64,000 bases of DNA from an uncultured Desulfovibrionaceae bacterium (GCA_944325195.1 CALUZB010000004.1:124001-188000); one strand, 5' to 3'; shown: positions 8,453 through 17,724, numbered from the stretch's first letter. The notes: generated by a model from the sequence alone, not told the origin. Program-made: numbers and translations.

Positions 8453-9361
8453 ATGCAAGTTGTGATGCAAACAGCTCTTCCCGGTTTGGCCAAGCCGGTT
8501 CGGGATGAGGTTCGCGACATATATGATCTGCAACAGAAGAAGCAGCTTATTGTTTATACCGACCGAATGGCTGTGTCAGGCCGGATTTTAAAAAAGCCCA
8601 TTCCATACAGAGGCATCATGTTCACCCAGATCAGTCTGTACTGGATAAGCAAATTCACTCATCTGGTTGGTCATAACCTGGTTGCACAAGCTGTACAGCG
8701 CTTCCCTCAGGAGTTTCAGTCTCAAGCTGCCTTGCTTAAGGGAAGAAGTGTCATTGTGCAACAACTCAGAGAGCTGCCGCTCAAATTCCGGGTGGTCGGC
8801 AATCTTGCCGGTGCAGACTGGAGTTCTTATCAGAAAAATCGTATGGTGGGCGGTAAAACCTTGCGCATCGGTTTGCGTGAATCAGACCGACTGGAAACCC
8901 CTATCCTGATAGTCACACCAACCGGAGATATGAGCAGGCAACGGATTGATGATATTGAAAAATGGGCACGCCGCATGTATGGCCAGATGTTATATAAAGA
9001 TTTGGTGGACATCAGCCTCGCCATTTTCGGGGTGGCCCGCAACTATGCAGCTAAGCGGGGCCTGATTATTGCCGATTCCGCTTTTGAGTTCGCAGTGCAT
9101 GAGGGAAATCCTTATATCATCAATAATGTTTTGAATCCGGAAACAACCACATATTGGTCTAAGGAAACATTTAAGCCCGGTCAGACGCAACCATCTTTTG
9201 ACCGCCAGCCCCTGCAAGACTGGCTGGCCGCCCAAGGCTGGGACAGCTCGCAACCGCTGCCGGAAATTCCAAAGGAAATCATTTCAGAAACTTCGCGGCG
9301 CTATCGCGAAATTTTCAACATCATGACAGGCAAGGTTGCCCTGCCTGATAAAGACGAATAG
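8453..9361 (+). CDS. Divergent PurC (SAICAR synthetase) homologue, probable pseudoenzyme
   Basis: A 302-residue intact frame alignable along its whole length with SAICAR synthetase (purine step 8). Scaffold signatures are kept: VRDIY (20-24), PIPYRG (49-54), GRSVIV (97-102), GLRES (140-144), YAAKRGLIIAD (198-208), QPSFD (246-250) and DWLAAQGWD (256-264). Functional motifs are changed. The usual RGKVRDIY is VRDEVRDIY, SAFD after the DR motif is AVSG (40-43), RGYxSGSGWK is VGNLAGADWS (115-124), the TPSTKA/HDENI segment is replaced, KFEFG is AFEFA, and the Mg/ATP-site IDE before VLTPDSS is INN (223-225) followed by VLNPETT. The lack of stops or frameshifts suggests it is maintained, probably for another role. 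GGGGGAT precedes the ATG. It stands alone between two gene-poor stretches. A catalytic PurC is expected elsewhere. Confidence 0.8.
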   Translation: MQVVMQTALPGLAKPVRDEVRDIYDLQQKKQLIVYTDRMAVSGRILKKPIPYRGIMFTQISLYWISKFTHLVGHNLVAQAVQRFPQEFQSQAALLKGRSVIVQQLRELPLKFRVVGNLAGADWSSYQKNRMVGGKTLRIGLRESDRLETPILIVTPTGDMSRQRIDDIEKWARRMYGQMLYKDLVDISLAIFGVARNYAAKRGLIIADSAFEFAVHEGNPYIINNVLNPETTTYWSKETFKPGQTQPSFDRQPLQDWLAAQGWDSSQPLPEIPKEIISETSRRYREIFNIMTGKVALPDKDE

Positions 9362-9695
9362 TTGCAACATAGTCATGTCGAAATTACTCACAGCGTGCGT
9401 GGCTGCCGGCGGGGGGGGGATGTACAACAAGCTTCCTTTTTGAGGGCAGTCTGAACTTTATGGACTAAATCGTTTAAAGCCCCAATTCTGCCGGGCGCCG
9501 ACTGCTTGCCGCCAAGCTATAAGATTTGAGTTGCCTTTGCCCACTTAATAACTTATCGTTCAACGGGTTTTCTTATCCGTTTGGGGCAGCCTACCCATAC
9601 AAACCGCTGTCCCTTTTATCTCCTTTCAAGTATTCCAATACATGAGCGCTTTATTATATGCGGTGAAACAATGTGAAGCAGCATTAAACTGATGC
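9362..9695. other. Intergenic region with G9 tract
   Basis: Convergent 334-bp gap. It holds a run of nine G (9411-9419) and a weak stem AACGG/CCGTT near 9567-9585. No gene or clear terminator is seen. Confidence 0.5.
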
Positions 9696-10154
9696 TCAAA
9701 AAGGATAGGGGGTTTTTAAATTCACACTTTCATAGATCATGAAGGTTTCATTGGCGCTGATCGAGTCGGAATATTTCTCCAGCATGACATTGAAGAAGTC
9801 CATTAACCCCAGCTCCGGGGTAAGCATAACGGTGAGAATGAGGTCATACCGCCCGGTAACCACAGCCACGGAAATAACGCCGGGCAGCTCGCTGATTTGT
9901 TCAGCGGTTTTTTTCAGGGCCGGAGATTTCAGTCTTACCCCGATATAGGCGGTGTAGTAGCCGGCGCCCATATCTTTGGTGGAAATAAGCGCCTTAATCT
10001 CAACCAAACCTTGTTCAATCAGCCGGTTCACCCGGGTGCGGACAGTTGCTTCAGAAAGCCCAAGCGCACGCCCGATTTCACTGAAGGAACGGCGCCCGTC
10101 TTGCAGCAAGCGCACTATTTCCAAACTGATTCTGTCAAACTTGCCTGTAGGCAT
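9696..10154 (-). CDS. Lrp/AsnC-family transcriptional regulator
   Basis: A 152-residue regulator with an N-terminal helix-turn-helix (LQDGRRSFSEIGRALGLSE, then ATVRTRVNRL, about residues 17-45) and a C-terminal amino-acid-sensing RAM domain (about 68-145, containing GVISVAVVTGRYDLILTV). Such proteins form octamers that respond to amino acids. It is the last gene of the glycine cleavage cluster, 10 bp after lipoate ligase, so it is probably a local glycine- or amino-acid-responsive regulator of the cluster. That role is inferred from position; the ligand is not shown by the sequence. Confidence 0.9.
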   Translation of the reverse strand: MPTGKFDRISLEIVRLLQDGRRSFSEIGRALGLSEATVRTRVNRLIEQGLVEIKALISTKDMGAGYYTAYIGVRLKSPALKKTAEQISELPGVISVAVVTGRYDLILTVMLTPELGLMDFFNVMLEKYSDSISANETFMIYESVNLKTPYPF

Positions 10155-10164
10155 AGCTCTCTCT

Positions 10165-11175
10165 TTAGTCTATCCGTGAAAGCCAAGCAATTATTTCAGC
10201 TCCATCTGCACAATTGAAGAAAACACGACTGAAATCAAAGCGGCTCCAAGCGGCGGCCCAGGTTTTAGGGTCATGGGCCGGAAGTCCGATCAACGCTTGA
10301 GCCAGCTCTTCCACTTCTACCAGTTGGTCTGCGGCATTGGAAGTTAAAAAATCACCTGTAATCCGGGCCTGACTGATCACAGCTCCTGTAGTGGCGAGAT
10401 TAAGTTGAACGCTTCCAAACGAAAAGCGGGTGGACAGGCGGATATCTCCAGGGGGAGACATGCCCAGATTCCAGGCGGCATTTGCATAGCGTCTGCTTTT
10501 CAACTCGTCTGCTCTGTCCCGGATCTGTGCCGGAAGCGGGAGCGGTTCTATCGGGTAGCTTAATTTAATGCCTTGCTCCAACTCAGCCAGAGAAATATCC
10601 GCATGTTCACGCAAATTACACACCCTGGCCCGCACAGACTGCACTCCCTTACTGCGATACTTGGCCGGGTCCACAAGCAGCACTTCTGACAGTACATCTA
10701 AATTTACATCATATAAAATGGTACCGTGCAACAAAAATTTCCCCGGCAGACGGCGGCCGGCCAACCCGGAAATTTTTCCACATCCCTTTAAACTGATGTC
10801 GTTGCGCCCTTCCATTATCACCTTCAGGCCCAATGCCCCGAAATAATCGAGCAAGGGGCGGAGTATACATTTCTGAGAAGGCTCTTTACCCTGCGGACAC
10901 GGTAAAATGAACGTAAAATTTAAATTGCCCAAATCGTGATAAACCGCCCCACCCCCGGTCAGTCGGCGCACAAGCTTTATACCCCGTTCTTCCAAAACCG
11001 ACAAATTGACTTCCGACCAAGCGTTCTGATGGCGCCCGATGATTACAGCCGGTTCATTCTGCCAAAGCATAAACAGAGCTTGCCCAAGTTCACTTTCGCC
11101 AAGCGCTTGCTCTAAGGCCAGATTAAAAGCCGGATCAATACTGCCGGTTTCATAGTAGGTAAGCTTATTCAGCAT
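10165..11175 (-). CDS. lplA: Lipoate-protein ligase A
   Basis: A 336-residue ligase that activates free lipoate with ATP and attaches it to a lysine of lipoyl domains; here the obvious client is GcvH from the same cluster. Family motifs: RRLTGGGAVYHDLGNLNF (about 89-106), the conserved lysine in KISGLAGRR (about 133-141) and HGTILYDVNLDVLS. The C-terminal third corresponds to the accessory domain, so catalytic and adenylation parts are both present. It follows lpd by 82 bp and precedes the Lrp-type gene by 10 bp. Its presence suggests scavenging of lipoate; lipA and lipB are not in the window. Confidence 0.92.
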   Translation of the reverse strand: MLNKLTYYETGSIDPAFNLALEQALGESELGQALFMLWQNEPAVIIGRHQNAWSEVNLSVLEERGIKLVRRLTGGGAVYHDLGNLNFTFILPCPQGKEPSQKCILRPLLDYFGALGLKVIMEGRNDISLKGCGKISGLAGRRLPGKFLLHGTILYDVNLDVLSEVLLVDPAKYRSKGVQSVRARVCNLREHADISLAELEQGIKLSYPIEPLPLPAQIRDRADELKSRRYANAAWNLGMSPPGDIRLSTRFSFGSVQLNLATTGAVISQARITGDFLTSNAADQLVEVEELAQALIGLPAHDPKTWAAAWSRFDFSRVFFNCADGAEIIAWLSRID

Positions 11176-11257
11176 AAACGGAACCTGGCCTTTTCAGCGC
11201 GGTTGTCAACGAGAATGCCATTCTCTTATCCCGGAACACACTGAGAACTAACCCGGC

Positions 11258-12658
11258 TTATTCCACCGTTGCAAGCGCTGCTTCCCAAATGCCTTCCGGC
11301 AGACTGGGGTGAGCATGAATTACTCCGGCAATGTCGTCGATACTCAGCCCACAGCTCACGGCCAGAGCGATTTCTCCGATCAGTACACTTGCCTGAGCTC
11401 CAATAATCTGTCCACCCAGCACTTTGCGATCCGGCCCGAAAACAATGCGTACCTGTCCGTCAATTTCCCCGGTGGCCTGTGCTTTGCCAAGCCGGCGGAA
11501 CAGAAAATCGGAAGCCTTACTGCCGGGAGCTTCCATTTGCGCCTGTTTCAGACTGAGCCCCACACAAGCAATTTCCGGACGGCTGAAGATGGTGGCCGGC
11601 ACATGCTTCAGGTTCACGGTTACCGATTTGTTCAGCAACCTTTCAACCACCGCCCGCCCCTGCGCCTGCGCCGTGTGGGCCAACATGCCGTATGCAGGGC
11701 CCAGACAATCGCCTATGGCCCAGATATCGGGAGCGTTGGTTTTAAAGTCGGCGTCAACTTCCACCCAGCCTCGCTTGCTGAAGGTTACCCCCACCTGAGC
11801 CAGCCCCATCTCATCAGGCACGGGAGCCCGTCCGGTGCAAACAAGGATCTTGGCGCATGGAATTTCTTTAACCGGCCCCTCTGACTGCCAAGGCGCAAGC
11901 ACAGCTTTCAGGCCATCCGCGGTTTTATTGACCGCACTCAGACTATAACCCGTATAAACCGGCAAGCGAACCTTTTTCAGGCAACGCATATAGCTTTTGC
12001 AGATATCGTCGTCCAGTGAGGGAAGCGGCAGAAGGCGATCCATGGCTTCCACCAGAGTAACACTTACTCCTAAAGAGTGATAAATCTGAGCCAACTCGCA
12101 ACCGATCACGCCGCCACCCACCACCAGCAGACCGGCAGGCAGTTCCGGCAACGCCAGTGCTTCATTGCTGGAAATGATGCTGTCGCCATTAATCAAAAGC
12201 TCGGGCGGGGCCCCGGGAATATCAGCGGGGCGGGAGCCAATTGCCAGCAAAAGCCGGTCGTAACCATAAACCTGTCGCCCGGCTTCGGTCTCCACCTCTA
12301 CCTGGCCGGGAACGACTACGTGGACCCGGCCGCGTACGAACTCCACGCCCCTGGCCTTGAACGTTCCAACCAGGCTTTTCTGCAAGCCTCCGATAATACC
12401 GCTTTGCCGGGCGCGCAAGGCAGACAGGTCGATTTGCCGCTCCCGGCCGCCCAGGTCCACCCCGTAATCAGCGGCCTGCCGGGCCGCCTCAGCCAAATCC
12501 GCCGCATGGCGCATGATTTTTGAAGGAATGCAGCCGCGGGCCAGGCAGGTGCCGCCCGGCTCCGCGCTGTCAATCAAAGTTACGCTTGCGCCTAATTGAG
12601 CGGCCCGCAAAGCAGCAGTGTAGCCGCCAGGGCCCGCTCCGATGACTACCAGCCGCAT
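11258..12658 (-). CDS. lpd: Dihydrolipoamide dehydrogenase (glycine cleavage L protein)
   Basis: A flavoprotein of about 466 residues that reoxidises dihydrolipoyl-GcvH with NAD+. It shows the FAD site VIGAGPGGYTAALRA at the N-terminus, the redox disulfide GGTCLARGCIPSK (about 35-47), the NAD-binding VVGGGVIGCELAQ (about 181-193), the second FAD motif IWAIGDC and the C-terminal catalytic His region HAHPSLPEG. The start is either ATG 12658, overlapping the gcvPB stop by one base (TGATG), or GTG 12661 one codon earlier. It lies inside the gcv cluster and so serves this complex first; whether it also serves 2-oxoacid dehydrogenases cannot be seen. Confidence 0.95.
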   Translation of the reverse strand: MRLVVIGAGPGGYTAALRAAQLGASVTLIDSAEPGGTCLARGCIPSKIMRHAADLAEAARQAADYGVDLGGRERQIDLSALRARQSGIIGGLQKSLVGTFKARGVEFVRGRVHVVVPGQVEVETEAGRQVYGYDRLLLAIGSRPADIPGAPPELLINGDSIISSNEALALPELPAGLLVVGGGVIGCELAQIYHSLGVSVTLVEAMDRLLPLPSLDDDICKSYMRCLKKVRLPVYTGYSLSAVNKTADGLKAVLAPWQSEGPVKEIPCAKILVCTGRAPVPDEMGLAQVGVTFSKRGWVEVDADFKTNAPDIWAIGDCLGPAYGMLAHTAQAQGRAVVERLLNKSVTVNLKHVPATIFSRPEIACVGLSLKQAQMEAPGSKASDFLFRRLGKAQATGEIDGQVRIVFGPDRKVLGGQIIGAQASVLIGEIALAVSCGLSIDDIAGVIHAHPSLPEGIWEAALATVE

Positions 12659-14157
12659 CACTGTTTTCCCTCGACTTTCATATCCCCGGTCAATACAGGC
12701 TTGCGGGCTGCGGTGGTTTCATCCATGCGCCGCACCTTGGTCAAGGTGGGGGCGGCATGCAGTGTTTCGGGCGTTTCCTCAGCTTCCCGCGCGACTTCCA
12801 GCATGGCCGCGATAAATGCGTCCAGATCTTCCTTGCTTTCAGTTTCAGTAGGCTCAACCATGATTGCGGAGTTTACCACCAAGGGGAAGTAAACCGTAGG
12901 CGGATGATAGCCTAAATCAATCAGCCGTTTGGCTATATCCAAGGTACTGACCTTATTCGCCCGCTGTTTCGCATCGGTGAACACGCACTCGTGCATACAG
13001 GGCTGATCAAACGGCAGGTCAAAGGCTCCCTTAAGCTTTTCTTTGATATAGTTGGCGTTGAGCACCGCCAGCGCACTGGCTTTCTTCAAGTCCTGCCCCA
13101 TGCTCAAAATGTAGGAGTATGCCTTAACAGCGACCCCGAACTGGCCGTGGAAACTGTGCAAACGCCCGATGGAAAGCGGCAAATCGGTTTGCCATTCGTA
13201 TCTATCACCATTCTTAATCACCCGGGGGCCGGGCAGAAATGGTTCCAGGGTAGCGCTTACCGCAACCGGGCCCGCTCCGGGGCCGCCACCGCCGTGCGGT
13301 GTGGACATGGTTTTATGCAGGTTGTAATGAACAACATCCACCCCCATGCGGCCAAGATCCACATAGCCCATTACCGCGTTCAGGTTTGCGCCGTCGGCAT
13401 AAACCAGGCCGCCCCGTTCATGCACCATGGCGATGATATCCGCCAGTTCCTGCTCAAACAATCCCAAGGTGTTGGGATTGGTGACCATCAGCCCGGCCAC
13501 ATCGTCCTGCATCAGCCTTTCGATCTGGGCCAGCTCAATATAACCTTTAGGCCCCAACGGCACTTTTACTTCTGTAAAACCGCTCATCGTAGCCGTGGCC
13601 GGGTTGGTGCCGTGAGCGGTATCAGGGATGAGCACCTTGGTTTTCCTGGGCGCGCCTGATTTTTCATTATTGCGATGCCAGGCCGCAATCATCAACATGC
13701 CGCAAAGCTCACCGTGCGCTCCGGCCGCCGGTTGCAGCGAGGCGGCTTTCAGGCCCACTATTTCGGCAAGGAACCTTTCCAACTCGTAAATCAACCGCAT
13801 CGAGCCCTGACATGCCTCTGCAGGGAGCAGGGGATGCGCTTTGGCAAAACCGGGCAGAGCGGCCATGGCCTCGTTGATTTTCGGGTTATATTTCATGGTG
13901 CAGGAACCCAAAGGATACATGCCTGTATCCACCCCGAAGTTCCAGGTGGAAAGACGCGTGTAGTGACGAGCCACTTCCTGCTCGGAAAGGTCAGGCCAGT
14001 CCGGCCCATTGCCGCATATTTCCTCAGGAAGAGCGGTCACAGGCACTTCGCTTTTTACCAGACTCATAGCAGAGCGGCCTTTGCGCCCTTTTTCCCAAAG
14101 CAGTTTTTCTTCAAGCACCAGGCCGCCGGTTCCGGCCGGAGTAAATTTTCGGGTCAT
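12658..14157 (-). CDS. gcvPB: Glycine dehydrogenase (decarboxylating) subunit 2
   Basis: PLP-binding half of the two-subunit P protein, 499 residues. It decarboxylates glycine and passes the aminomethyl group to lipoyl-GcvH. The PLP lysine motif NLHKTMSTPHGGGGPG is at about 280-295 (Lys about 282). Other family blocks are YPLGSCTMKYNP and DTAHGTNPA. The longest frame begins at 14196 inside gcvPA, but the ATG at 14157, two bases after the gcvPA stop and behind a GGGGG ribosome site, gives the normal family N-terminus (MTRKFTPAG). Subunits 1 and 2 together equal the single P protein of E. coli. Confidence 0.95.
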   Translation of the reverse strand: MTRKFTPAGTGGLVLEEKLLWEKGRKGRSAMSLVKSEVPVTALPEEICGNGPDWPDLSEQEVARHYTRLSTWNFGVDTGMYPLGSCTMKYNPKINEAMAALPGFAKAHPLLPAEACQGSMRLIYELERFLAEIVGLKAASLQPAAGAHGELCGMLMIAAWHRNNEKSGAPRKTKVLIPDTAHGTNPATATMSGFTEVKVPLGPKGYIELAQIERLMQDDVAGLMVTNPNTLGLFEQELADIIAMVHERGGLVYADGANLNAVMGYVDLGRMGVDVVHYNLHKTMSTPHGGGGPGAGPVAVSATLEPFLPGPRVIKNGDRYEWQTDLPLSIGRLHSFHGQFGVAVKAYSYILSMGQDLKKASALAVLNANYIKEKLKGAFDLPFDQPCMHECVFTDAKQRANKVSTLDIAKRLIDLGYHPPTVYFPLVVNSAIMVEPTETESKEDLDAFIAAMLEVAREAEETPETLHAAPTLTKVRRMDETTAARKPVLTGDMKVEGKQ

Positions 14158-14158
14158 G

Positions 14159-15502
14159 CTAAGCCCCCTTACCAATTTCATGCAGCAAAGCGTCAATTTG
14201 GGTTTTGCTGCTGGTTTCCGTTACTCCAAACAGCCAGGCGCGCTCCAGGCTGATACCCGGCAGAGCTTCCGCCCATAACTTGAGCGGCAATCCCGCAAGG
14301 ATTTTCAGAGATTTCAGCCGTTCGTACACCGCCCCATAGTTATCCGGAGCATACATTACAAACTCATTGAAAACGGGAGCCGCGGAAAAAGGCCTGAACC
14401 CAAGCTTTTCCAGGCCGGAGCGCAAGTAGGCGGCCAGGTCGAGGTTAACCTGAGCCGTTTGCCTGAACCCGCTTCCGCCGATAGCGGCCATGAACATCGC
14501 GCAAGTTAAAGCGCAATGCCCGGCGTTGGAGCAGATATTGCTGACCGCCCGGGAACGACGAATGTGCTGCTCACGAGTGGCCAAGGTGAGCACAAAACCT
14601 TCTTTGCCGTCAATATCCTTAGCCCGCCCCACCAGTCTGCCGGGTATCTGGCGCACATATTCGGTTTTACAGGAAAGCAGCCCCAGACTCGGGCCGCCAA
14701 ACTCTTGTGCCAGGCCAAGGCTTTGAGCATCACCGAACACGATATCCGCACCTTGTTCGCCGGGTGATTTAATCAACCCAAGGGCAAACGGCTCGCTGAA
14801 CCCGGCCGCTAAAAGGCCGCCCAGCGCTTTTACCGCGACCCCGGCCGCGCGCAAATCTTCAATCACGCCAAGGAAATTGGGCGACTGCATGATCAGCACT
14901 GCCGGCTCGCCGTCAAGCCCGGACAAATCAGTACGTCCGTCCGGTCCGGCCGGCAGAGTAACCAACTCCACATCAGCCAAGGGGGCAAGATAGGTGGCGA
15001 GCACTTCCCGCCAGTGGGGGTGCACCAGACCGCTGACGGCCACAACCCGTCGTTTGGTAATACGCATGGCCATTAAGGCGGCTTCAGCCATGGCGGTGGA
15101 GCCGTCATACATGCTGGCGTTGGTGATATCCATGCCCACCAGGCGGCTGATTAAGGTTTGGAATTCAAAAATGGCCTGCAGCGTGCCCTGGCTGATTTCC
15201 GGCTGATAAGGGGTGTAAGAGGTCAGAAACTCCGAGCGGGAGGCCAGATAGGGAACCAGAACCGGAATGTGGTGCGGCTGTGAACCGGCATGGACAAAAA
15301 CCTGCCAGTCGCCGCCGCCCGCATTTGCAAGCGCCTGCAGATGCTCGGCCAGTTCCCATTCGCTCATGGCTTCAGGCAGATCGAACGCCCGGGTACGCCG
15401 TGAATTTTCAGGGATCTGCTCAAATAAAGCATCCAGGCTTTCAGCTCCCACCGCTGCAAGCATCTCAGCAATATCAGCCTGAGTATGTGGAAGATAACGC
15501 AT
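14159..15502 (-). CDS. gcvPA: Glycine dehydrogenase (decarboxylating) subunit 1
   Basis: A 447-residue N-terminal half of the split P protein. It begins MRYLPHTQADIAEMLAAVG and contains YTPYQPEISQGTLQAIFEFQ split near residues 95-114, followed by MDITNASMYDGSTAMAEA, all typical of GcvPA. It structurally completes the active site of GcvPB. It starts 2 bp after gcvH and is followed at 1 bp by gcvPB, so tight co-translation is expected. No odd features. Confidence 0.95.
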   Translation of the reverse strand: MRYLPHTQADIAEMLAAVGAESLDALFEQIPENSRRTRAFDLPEAMSEWELAEHLQALANAGGGDWQVFVHAGSQPHHIPVLVPYLASRSEFLTSYTPYQPEISQGTLQAIFEFQTLISRLVGMDITNASMYDGSTAMAEAALMAMRITKRRVVAVSGLVHPHWREVLATYLAPLADVELVTLPAGPDGRTDLSGLDGEPAVLIMQSPNFLGVIEDLRAAGVAVKALGGLLAAGFSEPFALGLIKSPGEQGADIVFGDAQSLGLAQEFGGPSLGLLSCKTEYVRQIPGRLVGRAKDIDGKEGFVLTLATREQHIRRSRAVSNICSNAGHCALTCAMFMAAIGGSGFRQTAQVNLDLAAYLRSGLEKLGFRPFSAAPVFNEFVMYAPDNYGAVYERLKSLKILAGLPLKLWAEALPGISLERAWLFGVTETSSKTQIDALLHEIGKGA

Positions 15503-15504
15503 GT

Positions 15505-15906
15505 CTATTCCTCTTGTTCAAGCTTTTCCAGGTAGCCTGCAGCGTCAAGCAACTCATCGAGCTCAGACAGATTGCCGGGGGCAATTTCAATAATCCAGCC
15601 TTCCCCGTAAGGATCGGAATTGACCAGACCGGGTTCGTCCTCAAGCAGGGAGTTAACAGCGGTCACCTGTCCGGACAGGGGGCTGTACAAAGGGCTGACC
15701 GACTTGGTTGACTCCAAGGTGCCGAACTCTTCGCCTTTAGCCAGTTCCATACCCACAGTCGGCAACTCAACATAGGTCAAATCACCGAGTGCGTCCTGAG
15801 CGAAATCGGATACACCGATGCGAAAAGGCGCTTCAGTGGAAACCCATTCGTGATCTTCAGCGTATTTGATGTCATCGGGAATGTTCAGATCCTTAAGTTC
15901 TTTCAT
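15505..15906 (-). CDS. gcvH: Glycine cleavage H protein (lipoyl carrier)
   Basis: A 133-residue lipoyl carrier that shuttles the aminomethyl group among P, T and L proteins. The lipoylation motif is ESTKSV with Lys68; the preceding VSTEAPFRIGVSDFAQDALG and YVELPTVG are the usual H-protein blocks. AGGAG lies before the ATG. A 185-bp gap separates it from gcvT, long enough for an internal promoter or processing site, but I could not pick one with confidence. Confidence 0.96.
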   Translation of the reverse strand: MKELKDLNIPDDIKYAEDHEWVSTEAPFRIGVSDFAQDALGDLTYVELPTVGMELAKGEEFGTLESTKSVSPLYSPLSGQVTAVNSLLEDEPGLVNSDPYGEGWIIEIAPGNLSELDELLDAAGYLEKLEQEE

Positions 15907-16091
15907 GTTTGCTCCTGGTTTTAGATATAATTTATAGCTGCAATCAGGCTGGGCAATCCGCTTGAAATTGCCGCCGGAACAGACTAACTTTCAGACTCAA
16001 CCTTGAAGGCGCCCGCTCCCAAACCGCGGCAAGGCTGTTGCTCCTGCTCCGTTGCCCCTGTAAGAATGGACAACCCGCAAAAGCCGCCTGC

Positions 16092-17327
16092 TTAAAGCAT
16101 TGAACTCAACTTTTTACGTGCTGTCCGGTCGGGGCGGATGTCGGTCACCACTTCCACGGCGATCTCACGGCGGTTATCCTTAAGTACAAGCCGGCTTCCA
16201 CTCTCAAGCGCCCGGTTGACTCTTATAAAACCGCAGACCAGACCGCGCGGAGAAAATCCTGCCGGGGCAGACGGGCTGGCGACACTGACAATTCCACCAT
16301 CAACCCGGCCAATGGCCATATCGGCAACGCAAGTAAGCACCCGGCCGATATCCTCGCCCTCACAAAGCACGCGCGCGCTTTCCGTATCGACTTTACGCGG
16401 GTCATATCCCGCAAAAGGCAGAGTATGGGGCGCTGAGGCCGGGTCGAGCGCGTCTCTTCCATAGAAGTTTTTGGTGAATCCGCCCGTTTCAGAAAGCGGC
16501 AAAGCCCAGGGCCAGGGGTGATTGACGAACGGCCAGGGACCGATATCCTGATGACTTAAGGCGAGCACTGCCCCGGCCCGCAGGGAATCGCGGGCAGCCA
16601 GACCGCAAGGGATAAGCCCGAACGGCTCTCCCTCACTCATGAGCATTTCCCACAGATTAACGGCGCGATCAGCAGGCAGATAAATTTCAAACCCGAATTC
16701 ACCGGTGTATCCGGTGCGGGACAGCAGCACCGGGGTACCGTCGCGCATGAAAACACCGGTATCGGCAAAGTTGAAATCTCCCTTAAAGCTGAAATATGGG
16801 AACTGTTCAAACAGTTTATCCGGGTTCCTAACCAGATCTTTTAATATTTTCAACGCCAGCGGGCCCTGAATGTCGAGCTTGCCCACCTGTCCGGTCAGGT
16901 CACTCCAAACCAGCCTGTCGCCGCCCGGCAAGCTTTGCATATGCTCTACAACTTTAGCCCCCATGCCGGCGTTGACCACCAAGGCTATACGATTATCACT
17001 TAACGGATAAATGATTGTATCATCCAGACAGAAGCCCTCTTTCGTGAGAATGGCGCTGTAGCCGCAACGGCCGGGGCGCTGCCCGGAAATATCGCGGGTA
17101 AGGGCGAAATTCAGAAACTCTCTTACCTTTTCCCCACTTACGGTAACCACCGACATATGGCTGGTATCAAAAAGCCCTGCGGCTTTAATTACGGCCATGT
17201 GCTCTTTGACCGCCCCGGTTTTGTACCACAGGGGCATTTCCCAGCCACCGAAATCAACCATGTTTCCGGAAAGGCTGAGATGGCTGTCGTAAAGTGCAGT
17301 TCGTTTCAAATTGCTTGGATTACTCAT
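16092..17327 (-). CDS. gcvT: Glycine cleavage T protein (aminomethyltransferase)
   Basis: A 411-residue tetrahydrofolate-dependent aminomethyltransferase that releases ammonia and makes methylene-THF. Family blocks: LKRTALYDSHLSLSGNMVDF with GGWEMPL, HMAVIKAAGLFDTSHMS, RTGYTGEFGFEIY and AARDSLRAGAVL. The frame extends upstream to 17357, but ATG 17327 has CAGGAG seven bases before it, while the ATG at 17333 is too close to that site. It is the first gene of the module. I looked for a glycine riboswitch in the leader and did not find its conserved core. Confidence 0.94.
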   Translation of the reverse strand: MSNPSNLKRTALYDSHLSLSGNMVDFGGWEMPLWYKTGAVKEHMAVIKAAGLFDTSHMSVVTVSGEKVREFLNFALTRDISGQRPGRCGYSAILTKEGFCLDDTIIYPLSDNRIALVVNAGMGAKVVEHMQSLPGGDRLVWSDLTGQVGKLDIQGPLALKILKDLVRNPDKLFEQFPYFSFKGDFNFADTGVFMRDGTPVLLSRTGYTGEFGFEIYLPADRAVNLWEMLMSEGEPFGLIPCGLAARDSLRAGAVLALSHQDIGPWPFVNHPWPWALPLSETGGFTKNFYGRDALDPASAPHTLPFAGYDPRKVDTESARVLCEGEDIGRVLTCVADMAIGRVDGGIVSVASPSAPAGFSPRGLVCGFIRVNRALESGSRLVLKDNRREIAVEVVTDIRPDRTARKKLSSML

Positions 17328-17724
17328 ATTCATACTCCTGGAGATAGAGCATTTCATTCTAAAATGGGTTTGCGGTAAAATGCTCCGGCGACCGTCCCTT
17401 GCCCGTTTGCAGCACTAAAGGTTTCTGAACCGACTAACCCGCCTGAGGTGTTTGAAGCCAACGTAGCAACTGAAGTTCGCACTTTATGCGCATATTGTCA
17501 ATGCAGAATGGATATTCTTCGAAAAACAGAAGTTAAGCCCGGCAAAATTTAGTTTTTGAACAGTAAAGCCTCATGTGATTGCCGATCAGCGCCAACCTAT
17601 GGCCCGGCTTTCCACAAGCAGTCAAAGCAGTATGAACGGGCGGACTTTAAGAAATTGCAATTCGTAAATATTGAGTACCGGCAGCCGGCAGTTTGCAGAG
17701 GCCGCTTAACTTCTTGGCTATGAG
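17328..17724. other. Leader of gcvT and spacer to corA
   Basis: About 400 bp. It must hold the gcv promoter. I see no riboswitch core, no strong terminator and no gene. Confidence 0.5.

Noticed and set aside
12077-12523. Plus-strand open frames opposite lpd and gcvP genes
   Set aside because: High G+C third positions create long antisense frames; the minus-strand genes are unambiguous.
17328-17724. Possible glycine riboswitch ahead of gcvT
   Set aside because: The conserved glycine-aptamer core could not be found on the minus strand.
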